The notes under the pieces were generated by a model. The model ran no database searches. It saw only the letters and a program-made list of their open reading frames with translations, and was not told where the DNA came from. This document shows, in pieces, positions 35,116 to 42,059 of a stretch of 49,152 bases of DNA (position 1 is its first letter; each line of letters opens with the position of its first letter). Position numbers and translations under genes: made by a program. The stretch comes from an uncultured Cocleimonas sp. (lineage in GTDB: Bacteria; Pseudomonadota; Gammaproteobacteria; Thiotrichales; Thiotrichaceae): positions 1 through 49,152 of the forward strand of contig NZ_CANLZW010000036.1 in assembly GCF_947495625.1 (NCBI RefSeq). Direction: 5' to 3'.

Positions 35116-35310
35116 TCATTTACTAAAAATAACTTCATTCTCATTTCTTTTTGCAGTAATTCCAGTCATTTCAAATGTGTGTTCATTACCATCATCAAGA
35201 ACTGCCAATTGTTCAGGGCCGCAAGTTATTTTAAAACCTTTGATAACACCGCAATGTATATTTCCCAATTTTTCATAGTAACCTTCTCTTACTTCTACGT
35301 TTTCTGACAT
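35116..35310 (-). CDS. Small conserved-looking hypothetical protein
   Basis: 64 residues, acidic, no membrane segment. The sequence (REGYYEKLGNIHCGVIKGFK, then EHTFEMTGITAKRNENEVIF) looks like a small beta-rich fold. I do not recognise it. A ribosome site (AAAGGAAAAAGA) lies upstream. Repeat copies 12 and 13 flank it. Confidence 0.6.
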   Translation of the reverse strand: MSENVEVREGYYEKLGNIHCGVIKGFKITCGPEQLAVLDDGNEHTFEMTGITAKRNENEVIFSK

Positions 35311-35415
35311 TTCTTTTTCCTTTTGATAATTAATTGTTAAAGTATGTGACTAATGTAGTACTAATCTTGAATGGTGGTACAGGTCTATTTTCTTATCTCA
35401 GTTGGTTGGTCTTGT

Positions 35416-35444
35416 AAAAAACTGGCTATAAGTAGGGGGGTGAT
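35416..35444 (-). repeat. Dispersed repeat, copy 13
   Basis: A6, CTGGCTAT, then AAGTAGGGGGGTGATA. It is very similar to copy 12, 355 bases away and in the same orientation. Confidence 0.95.
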
Positions 35445-35501
35445 AGTAAATTTGTTTTTATGACTGAGTTTTTTACTCTCAGGGCGCAGTACAAAGTACC
35501 G

Positions 35502-35606
35502 TTATTTTCGTTCTTTATCCTTTAAGTCTTTTTCACGTTTCGCTTTTAATATAAAGGCTATTACCGTTACAAAGATAAATGCGGCTAATACGTATATGTA
35601 TTCCAT
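35502..35606 (-). CDS. Very small single-helix membrane protein (34 residues)
   Basis: MEYIYVLAAFIFVTVIAFIL then a charged tail KAKREKDLKDKERK: one transmembrane helix and a strongly basic cytosolic tail, the usual shape of bacterial small membrane proteins. It lies between umuC and repeat copy 13 on the minus strand. The ribosome site is weak (AGGAC about 20 bases upstream), so expression is uncertain. Confidence 0.45.
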   Translation of the reverse strand: MEYIYVLAAFIFVTVIAFILKAKREKDLKDKERK

Positions 35607-35702
35607 GTCGTTATGTAGTTTTGTCCTAAATCTTATTTACACTAACTATAGTTGAATATGCTTAATTTGTTTAACGATGCTTTTCCATGCTAGATCTATA
35701 AG

Positions 35703-36956
35703 TCATTCAACTCTCAGCAACTCATCCCAGCACGTTGTGTATTTAGGGGATAATAGATTCTGATTCATATACCAGCGCTTCTTGCTTTCAGAGCCTAGCC
35801 TTAAGGTTTGTCTGCCATATTTACTATTCACATGATCCATGAGTTTCATGCGCTGGCGCGCGTTGCTGTCGTATTTTTCGGGTTGGAATAAACACAGTTG
35901 CTGTTTGCTGTCGGGGATAATGTCTAGAATCATGATGCCCCCTTTTTGATATTCGTAGCCGTCTTTGTAAATGTTCTCCAGAATATAGGTTGCCATCTTG
36001 ATAAACGTGGCAGTGTCTGCAGAATATTGGTTTAGGCTTACTGTTCCTGCATTGCTGTATTTCGGGCTAGCATTGAACGGGCTGGTGCGAATGAATACCT
36101 GAATGCTGCTGGCGACGCTGTGTTGTTTTCTAAGCTTTTCACACGCTCTGGCGACATAGCCGGAGATTAGCGAGCGTAACAGTTGATAGTTGGTGATTTT
36201 GTTTTTAAAGCTACGAGAAACGAGTAGTTGTTTCTTTTCCGGTAGTTCCTCGATAGAAATGCAATTTTCACCGTTTAGTTCACGTTGCGTGCGTTGCATA
36301 ACCACGCTGTATTTTCGTCGGATCCAGGTGCTATCTGCTTGTGCCAAATCGTAGGCAGAATGAATACCACAATGCTGGAGGCTCATCGACCATTTTCGTC
36401 CTATGCCCCAGACATCACCAATCGCTATTTTTTTAAGTACATTGTCTATTTGTTGCTGGTTATCAAAAACAAACACCCCCCCACTTTTAGGCGTTTTTTT
36501 TGCCACGCGATTGGCAATCTTCGACAGCGTTTTGGTGCTACCAAAACCAATCGATACTGGCATTCCGATCCATTTGAGTATTTTCTCTCTAACCTCCAAA
36601 CCGTGGGTGTTTAAATCGAAATGATTAAAACCACGCATATCGGCAAAGGCTTCATCGATTGAGTAGATTTCGATATTGGGTGACAGGTATTCCAATACGC
36701 TCATAACGCGTGCAGATAAATCACCGTAGAGTGGGTAGTTAGAAGAAAATACATGAATACCTTTCTGCTTCATTTCTTGTCGAAATTTAAATTCTGGCGC
36801 ACCCATGGGGATACCCAGCGCCTTTGCCTCGTTACTTCGGGCAATCACACAGCCATCATTATTCGATAACACCACAATCGGTTGGTCTTCTAACTCTGGC
36901 CTGAACAATCGCTCGCAGGAGGCATAAAAGTTATTGCAGTCGACAATAGCAAACAT
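35703..36956 (-). CDS. umuC: DNA polymerase V catalytic subunit UmuC
   Basis: 417 residues. Y-family translesion polymerase. FAIVDCNNFYASCERLF gives the first acidic metal ligand; YSIDEAFADM the second pair. WGIGRKWSMSL and the little-finger domain follow. It works with processed UmuD in the SOS response. Codons 153-161 (KKTPKSGGV) coincide with repeat copy 14, in a place where homologues vary but often read KK-P-GGV-like, so the reading frame stays intact. UmuD lies 13 bases upstream. Confidence 0.96.
   Translation of the reverse strand: MFAIVDCNNFYASCERLFRPELEDQPIVVLSNNDGCVIARSNEAKALGIPMGAPEFKFRQEMKQKGIHVFSSNYPLYGDLSARVMSVLEYLSPNIEIYSIDEAFADMRGFNHFDLNTHGLEVREKILKWIGMPVSIGFGSTKTLSKIANRVAKKTPKSGGVFVFDNQQQIDNVLKKIAIGDVWGIGRKWSMSLQHCGIHSAYDLAQADSTWIRRKYSVVMQRTQRELNGENCISIEELPEKKQLLVSRSFKNKITNYQLLRSLISGYVARACEKLRKQHSVASSIQVFIRTSPFNASPKYSNAGTVSLNQYSADTATFIKMATYILENIYKDGYEYQKGGIMILDIIPDSKQQLCLFQPEKYDSNARQRMKLMDHVNSKYGRQTLRLGSESKKRWYMNQNLLSPKYTTCWDELLRVE
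36473..36500 (+). repeat. Dispersed repeat, copy 14, within umuC
   Basis: On the umuC sense strand A7, CGCCTA, then AAAGTGGGGGGGTG. G7 arises by A-to-G change in TAGGGGGG. It uses the same variant as copy 4, the other coding copy. Confidence 0.85.
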
Positions 36957-36969
36957 GATTTATACCGAA

Positions 36970-37401
36970 CTAATATTGATGAATGGTCGCGGTGACCACG
37001 CCCCACACATGCAACTCTCCATGCACGGGAATGTCTTTATGATGCTTGCTTTCCGCTTTTAATAAAATGCCATTGGGGTGGTTGGTAATGAGGCGTTTCA
37101 CCGTGGTTTCGCCATCAATCACCGCGATGATAATATCCCTATTGGATGCTTCAAGAGAGCGATCAACGATCAAAATATCATTTGGGTAAATACCGACGTT
37201 AACCATCGAACGCCCAACAACACGCACAAAAAAGGTCGCCTCCTGATGTTTAATGAGCAACTTGTTGAGGTCCAGGTATTCCTCGATAAAATCATCTGCA
37301 GGCGAGGCAAAACCTGCGCGTACTTTATTGCCATAGAGTGGAATCATTACAGGTTTGGCAGATGGGCTTAATCGCTTTATTTCTATTATTTCGTTTGTCA
37401 T
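36970..37401 (-). CDS. umuD: DNA polymerase V accessory protein UmuD (LexA-like self-cleaving)
   Basis: 143 residues. Cleavage site Ala29-Gly30 in KVRAGFASPADDFIEEYLDL; catalytic Ser65 (VVGRSMVNVGIYPND) and Lys102 (TTVKRL) are in place. RecA-stimulated self-cleavage makes the active UmuD'. Heads the umuDC operon. A GTTC-N7-GTTC box 37 bases upstream may be its LexA-type operator. Confidence 0.95.
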   Translation of the reverse strand: MTNEIIEIKRLSPSAKPVMIPLYGNKVRAGFASPADDFIEEYLDLNKLLIKHQEATFFVRVVGRSMVNVGIYPNDILIVDRSLEASNRDIIIAVIDGETTVKRLITNHPNGILLKAESKHHKDIPVHGELHVWGVVTATIHQY

Positions 37402-37437
37402 AGTAAAAATAAGCTTAGCAGAAAATAATCAAAAAGC

Positions 37438-37452
37438 GAACAAAAAGCGAAC
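37438..37452 (-). promoter_or_regulatory. GTTC-N7-GTTC direct repeat upstream of umuDC (possible LexA box)
   Basis: On the umuD strand: GTTC-GCTTTTT-GTTC. It is part of an 11-bp tandem repeat, AAAAAGCGAAC twice. GTTCN7GTTC is the known LexA operator of alphaproteobacteria, whereas gammaproteobacteria usually use CTGT-N8-ACAG, which I do not see here. Position fits an SOS operator for umuDC. Confidence 0.45.
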
Positions 37453-37468
37453 TTATTTTAAGTTTTTC

Positions 37469-37481
37469 GGGGGGGGGGGGG
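37469..37481. repeat. Homopolymer of 13 G between umuD and the LysR gene
   Basis: An uninterrupted G13 followed by GCGA repeats (CGAGCGAGCG). Located about 68 bases upstream of umuD and 116 bases upstream of the LysR gene. Such tracts are slippage-prone. Confidence 0.85.
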
Positions 37482-37596
37482 CGAGCGAGCGTTCTCGAAA
37501 TTCCCTCACTAATATAGAAATCAACTATTGAATAAAAAAGGATAAATGCCGATAATTGCAAATAATTATTCTCGTATTTAGAACAATAGGTAATGC

Positions 37597-38499
37597 ATGG
37601 GTCAATTAGAAGATATGGAAGCTTTTGTGCGAGTTGTCGAGGCGGGTGGAATAGGTGCAGCCGCAGAACAAATGGGCATTGCAAAGTCAGCCGTTAGCCG
37701 AAGATTGTCAGAACTAGAAGCGCGTTTGGGTGTCACGCTGATTAATCGCACAACGCGCACTCAAAAACTGAGTGATACCGGAGAACACTATTACTCACGT
37801 GCATTGCAAATTCTCAATGAAATGAGCGAGCTCAATAATATAACGTCAAACCCGGAATGTGATTTAAAAGGTACGATACGGATCTCAGCGCCATTGTCAT
37901 TTGGCTTAACCCACTTATCCCCCGCACTTGACAGCTTTTTCAAAGAACACCCTCAACTAACGCTGGATATAGACTTTACAGATAATCATATTGATCTGAT
38001 TGGTGGAGGCTATGACCTGGCATTTCGTATCGGTGATCTAAATGATTCGAGTTTAAAAGCGCGACGTTTGTTTCCTGTTAGCTTTGCATTGTGTGCAAGC
38101 CCAAAGTACCTGGAAGAACATGGCACACCCAAAGACCACGAAGATTTAAAAAATCATCAAGTGCTCAGGTATTCATTGGCGAGCAACACCACGTTGACAC
38201 TGGTTGATAAAGATCAGCAGAAGCATCATGTCGCCACCAAGGGAAATATAATTGCGAATAATGGGGATTTTCTCTCCTTTATGGCAGCCGCTGGCCACGG
38301 GATTCTTTTTACCCCGACCTTTATTTCATGGGAGTCATTAGCTGTTGGTGATTTAGTGCCCATTTTACAAGACTATTCATTACCAAAGATGAATGCCTAT
38401 GCGGTCTACCCACAATCTCGAACCCTTTCTCGTCGTACCCGTTTATTAATCGACTTTTTGGTTGAACGCTTTGGTGATAAGCCTTATTGGGACCAGTAA
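37597..38499 (+). CDS. LysR-family transcriptional regulator
   Basis: 300 residues. Winged helix-turn-helix (about 1-60): MEAFVRVVEAGGIGAAAEQM then GIAKSAVSRRLSELEARLGV. A substrate-binding domain follows. LNRTTR-type linker (INRTTRTQKLSDTGEHYYSR) is typical. Member of the large LysR subgroup that often controls an adjacent operon, but the divergent neighbour umuD is unlikely to be its target. Copy 15/16 of the repeat forms the terminator. Confidence 0.94.
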   Translation: MGQLEDMEAFVRVVEAGGIGAAAEQMGIAKSAVSRRLSELEARLGVTLINRTTRTQKLSDTGEHYYSRALQILNEMSELNNITSNPECDLKGTIRISAPLSFGLTHLSPALDSFFKEHPQLTLDIDFTDNHIDLIGGGYDLAFRIGDLNDSSLKARRLFPVSFALCASPKYLEEHGTPKDHEDLKNHQVLRYSLASNTTLTLVDKDQQKHHVATKGNIIANNGDFLSFMAAAGHGILFTPTFISWESLAVGDLVPILQDYSLPKMNAYAVYPQSRTLSRRTRLLIDFLVERFGDKPYWDQ

Positions 38500-38526
38500 G
38501 GTATTTATAGATATATCTTAATAACT

Positions 38527-38590
38527 AAAAAAACGTCTATAAGTAAGGGAGGATTTAAAAAAGTACCCTCCTACTTATAGGCCTTTTTTT
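38527..38590. repeat. Inverted pair of dispersed repeats, copies 15 and 16
   Basis: Left copy: A7, CGTCTATAAGTAAGGGAGG. Right copy: CCCTCCTACTTATAGG-CC-T7. CTATAAGTA (38537-38545) pairs with TACTTATAG (38572-38580), and the flanking A and T runs add to it. It lies exactly between convergent genes and is thus a bidirectional terminator made from two repeats. The cores are variants: AAGTAAGGGAGG on the left and AAGTAGGAGGG on the right. Confidence 0.9.
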
Positions 38591-38597
38591 AATGAGC

Positions 38598-40196
38598 TTA
38601 GAAAAATCGTTGTAAGCCTCTATATTTAGGTGCTTTTGCAGGTGGTTGATTAAGGTGTTCTTTTATTCCCCAGCAACCATAAAACTGGCAAGTACGTGGT
38701 GCGGAGAACGCTACAAACAATCCACCTTCGGTAATTCTGTCCCAGTTTTGTAGAAATTCAATATAGAATTTTTCCATTGGGTGCGCTCGGTTTGCACCAA
38801 TCAGGAATGGATTGGGATGATCTTTAGTTGATTTGGTTCCAGGAGCTGTGAGGTGCTGTCCGCCTTCATAAGCAGCGAGTTTGACGCCGTATTTTTTCGC
38901 TAAATCCATTTGTACTTGAATCATCTTGTAGACGTTATTCATCGAATACGGATTTTTCTTATCATCTTTTAGCAGGGCAAAAACACTCGGTACGCTATTT
39001 ACACCTGAAAGTGCTTTTTGGTGAACAAAGAAGTAAGGCGCTATCGCCATCACATCAACATTTTTATACGCGCCTTTATGCTCCATCACCACGGGTGTCA
39101 TGTAACGATTTGCCGACCACGCTCCCATGACTCTGACAATACGATTACTGCTCGAATTACCAAATACCTGCTGGAATATTTTGAAGATTTCTACAGAGCG
39201 CTGTGAGTAGTATTTTTGTCCGGCGACATTAGGGTCAGGATCTAGACGCAGTTTTGTCCCCATATCTTTAGCATAATGCATTTGCGAAAATCCGGGGTTC
39301 CAGGCTTCGTTGGTGTATTCAATATATGCTTTCAGGTTAGGTCGCAGGTGTTTCTTTACATAAGATGCATACTTCCTGACGAGATTATTATCCGCGGCGT
39401 GTGGGATATTGAACCAGGGGTCTCGGTTGAGCACATTCGCCAGTTTAACCATTACCGATAAAGGCGTACCACGTGTACCTTCATAGCCTGCCCAAGTGGC
39501 TTTGCTGATGTGGGGCATTTGCTTCCAGTGTTTGATCGGGTTGCGAGTGATGCCGGACATATTCATCATTCGAATGACTTTAAAATCCTTCATGAATCTT
39601 AAGTAATCAGGGTTGAAGATGATTTTTTTGTGATGCTTTTCAAACGATAGGAAATTGCCACGGCATTGGTTTGCATTGTTAACACGTGTAAAGGGATCGT
39701 TTGCGCAAATACCACCGGGCATGATCACTCGAATATTACGCACATAATTATTAGGTTCGGAGCGCTTTATTAATAATGAGACCTGCATGAATTTGTCATG
39801 GCCAGAGCGAAATTCAACGATGTCTTTGCCGGGTGAAGAGTGAACAATTTTAGCATCACCTTCGTAAGCCAGTTGGCCTTCGCCATCATAAAGAACCGTA
39901 TAATTTCCTTCTGGTAACGTTCCGGCAGGTAGCCAATGAATCATATAGCTGCCTGCCTTTCCGCCTTTTAAGTCAACTGGCCATCCATCACGATCGTATT
40001 GAATATGTCCATGAGTAAGTTTTTTGGCGTCTTTAAACGGCATCGCCATTTTGAACACATTGACAAACGGAGCGCTCGAATCAACGTGTTGGATTTCATT
40101 GGTGTTCATGCCGACGGGTAATTTGGCAAGCGTTGTGTTGCACAGCAAAACAGATAGTGTAGCTAGCAGTGTGTTAATCAATCCTTTGATATTCAC
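38598..40196 (-). CDS. Secreted glycoside-hydrolase-like (TIM-barrel clan A-type) protein
   Basis: 532 residues. A signal peptide (about 1-24, NTTLAK) precedes an N-terminal beta-rich region and a TIM-barrel-like domain. DPWFNIPHAADNNLVRKYAS leads to IEYTNEAWN, where Glu297 fits the acid/base of clan A hydrolases. KLAAYEGGQHL carries Glu444 as the likely nucleophile. The family occurs as 'cellulose-binding' or uncharacterised secreted proteins. Substrate unknown; a beta-linked polysaccharide is likely. Single gene. A 14-bp palindrome lies upstream. Confidence 0.75.
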   Translation of the reverse strand: MNIKGLINTLLATLSVLLCNTTLAKLPVGMNTNEIQHVDSSAPFVNVFKMAMPFKDAKKLTHGHIQYDRDGWPVDLKGGKAGSYMIHWLPAGTLPEGNYTVLYDGEGQLAYEGDAKIVHSSPGKDIVEFRSGHDKFMQVSLLIKRSEPNNYVRNIRVIMPGGICANDPFTRVNNANQCRGNFLSFEKHHKKIIFNPDYLRFMKDFKVIRMMNMSGITRNPIKHWKQMPHISKATWAGYEGTRGTPLSVMVKLANVLNRDPWFNIPHAADNNLVRKYASYVKKHLRPNLKAYIEYTNEAWNPGFSQMHYAKDMGTKLRLDPDPNVAGQKYYSQRSVEIFKIFQQVFGNSSSNRIVRVMGAWSANRYMTPVVMEHKGAYKNVDVMAIAPYFFVHQKALSGVNSVPSVFALLKDDKKNPYSMNNVYKMIQVQMDLAKKYGVKLAAYEGGQHLTAPGTKSTKDHPNPFLIGANRAHPMEKFYIEFLQNWDRITEGGLFVAFSAPRTCQFYGCWGIKEHLNQPPAKAPKYRGLQRFF

Positions 40197-40280
40197 GCTT
40201 TCCCCTTTTTGTTGATGTATTTTTTATCAGTATTTTATTTGCAGTATAGTGTTTAGTTTTGTTTTTAATAAAAAGGTTCT

Positions 40281-40294
40281 ATTTCGGCCGAAAT
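40281..40294. promoter_or_regulatory. 14-bp palindrome upstream of the glycoside-hydrolase-like gene
   Basis: ATTTCGGCCGAAAT, perfect, 85-98 bases upstream of the start. It is a possible regulator site, or part of the der terminator region. Confidence 0.4.
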
Positions 40295-40298
40295 AAAA

Positions 40299-40333
40299 AA
40301 CCCGCCGTATTAGGATTAGTTAATAGGCGGGTT
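40299..40333 (-). terminator. Terminator after der
   Basis: AACCCGCC and GGCGGGTT with inner TATTA/TAATA pairing; on the minus strand it runs into T6. It follows the der stop by ten bases. Confidence 0.93.
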
Positions 40334-40343
40334 ATGGATCTTC

Positions 40344-41795
40344 TTATTTTTTCTTTTTACTGGTTTTATTTGTTTTTGATGTGTGAGGACTATTCTTCCT
40401 TTTACGGAACATCTGAGAAGGAGAAAGTTTGGCGCGCTTATCGCCTCGTCCTTCAAATGGATTATCGCCCGTTTTGAATTCTATTTTTACCTGAGTACCT
40501 TTTAGCTTCAACGTTTCACGGAAGTAATTCATCAAATAACGTTTGTAAGAACCAGGTATGCGATTAGTCTGATTACCATGAATAATCACGGTGAATGGGT
40601 TACTGCCACCCTGATGGGCATAACGAAGCTTGATACGACGTGTCGCTACTATCGGAAGTTGATGCGCTTCGGTCGCTGTTTGTAGAATTCGAGTCATGCG
40701 AGCTGTGGGTACGTCAAGCATTGCAGAATCATACGCTTCGTGGACTGATTTATATAAATGCCCAACACCTGTGCCGTGAAGCGCAGAGATGAAGTGTTTA
40801 TCGGCAAAATCAAGGAAGGGTAGTTTTACTTCTAATTTAACTTTGATTTGATCTTTGGCGTACTCGTCCAGACCATCCCATTTATTGATCGCAACAACCA
40901 AAGAACGACCTGCATCAAGAATCAATCCTAGCAAGTGCGCATCCTGATCAGTAATCGTTTCATGTGCATCTAACAACATAATGACGACATGTGCCTGTTT
41001 GATCGCTTCTAAGGTTTTTATAATACTAAAGGTTTCAATCGCCTCTTTTACTTTACCGCGACGACGTACCCCAGCAGTATCGATCAAGGTATATTTTTTA
41101 CCATCACGTTCATAAGGAACGTAAATACTGTCGCGTGTGGTGCCAGGCTTATCAAACGCCACAACGCGTTCTTCACCCATAATTCGATTGATAAGTGTTG
41201 ATTTTCCAACATTCGGACGACCAACAAATGCAATGCGAATACTGTCTGCATGCTCTTCGGGAATCGTCTCTTCTTCTTCAAACGGAAAGCTTTCAAGCAG
41301 CTTTTCGATCATGGAGGTAACGCCACGACCATGCGCAGCTGCTATGGCGAATACATCTTTAAAACCCAGTTGATAGAAATCAGCTTTAGCTTGTTCCGGA
41401 TCAACCGCATCGGTTTTATTGACTACCAGGTAAACTGTTTTGCCCGCTTTACGTAATCTATCTGCGACTAAATGATCTGCAGGGGTAAGTCCTTCTCTAC
41501 CATCCACCATAAATAAAACGGTATTGGCTTCATCAACCGCCAACCAGGTCTGGTTCGCCATGTATTCATCGATACCCGCGTCATCGCCACTCAAACCGCC
41601 AGTATCAATGACGAGATAATCGCGTTCTTTACCACCCATGTCATCATCAGTGCCAAGTACTCCTTGACCGTATTTACGATCACGGGTCAAACCAGGAAAA
41701 TCAGCCACCAATGCATCTCGCGATTTGGTTAAGCGATTAAATAAAGTGGATTTACCGACATTTGGTCGGCCAACAAGGGCGAATACAGGTTTCAT
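40344..41795 (-). CDS. der: Ribosome biogenesis GTPase Der (EngA)
   Basis: 483 residues. Two tandem GTPase domains: [14 protein letters not shown] near the start and [14 protein letters not shown] near 200, each with DTAG/DTGG ([16 protein letters not shown]) and NKXD (NKTD, NKWD). A C-terminal KH-like domain and a basic tail follow. Needed for 50S assembly. Divergent from glnD. No terminator-like element lies upstream. Confidence 0.98.
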   Translation of the reverse strand: MKPVFALVGRPNVGKSTLFNRLTKSRDALVADFPGLTRDRKYGQGVLGTDDDMGGKERDYLVIDTGGLSGDDAGIDEYMANQTWLAVDEANTVLFMVDGREGLTPADHLVADRLRKAGKTVYLVVNKTDAVDPEQAKADFYQLGFKDVFAIAAAHGRGVTSMIEKLLESFPFEEEETIPEEHADSIRIAFVGRPNVGKSTLINRIMGEERVVAFDKPGTTRDSIYVPYERDGKKYTLIDTAGVRRRGKVKEAIETFSIIKTLEAIKQAHVVIMLLDAHETITDQDAHLLGLILDAGRSLVVAINKWDGLDEYAKDQIKVKLEVKLPFLDFADKHFISALHGTGVGHLYKSVHEAYDSAMLDVPTARMTRILQTATEAHQLPIVATRRIKLRYAHQGGSNPFTVIIHGNQTNRIPGSYKRYLMNYFRETLKLKGTQVKIEFKTGDNPFEGRGDKRAKLSPSQMFRKRKNSPHTSKTNKTSKKKK

Positions 41796-41996
41796 AGCGA
41801 TATTTGTAACAGATTTATAGCAAAGTAGTACTAAAGTTTAAAGCATCAATGCTGTAATCAAAACTCAATAGTTATAGCCGCGCAAGGATAACAAATTGCG
41901 CTGTAATAAGGTATTTATTCAGTGTTTATTCGTCATTATTTGCTATTTAATTCATTCATTATTGGGTAAAAACTAGGTATTTATAGTGATAGCTAC

Positions 41997-42024
41997 AAAA
42001 AACCGCCTAAAAGTAGGGGGGTGT
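41997..42024 (-). repeat. Dispersed repeat, copy 17, in the divergent der/glnD region
   Basis: A6, CCGCCTA, then AAAGTAGGGGGGTGTA, 36 bases ahead of glnD. Not 3' of any gene: the C-rich strand points toward der's 5' side. An exception to the 3' rule. Confidence 0.95.
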
Positions 42025-42059
42025 ATTTAAGTTATCCCTAATTCGTGCATAATCCCATC

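Noticed and set aside
37415-37684. Minus-strand frame crossing the G13 tract with a PPPP run.
   Set aside because: It overlaps the LysR N-terminus and the umuD promoter and has no family likeness.
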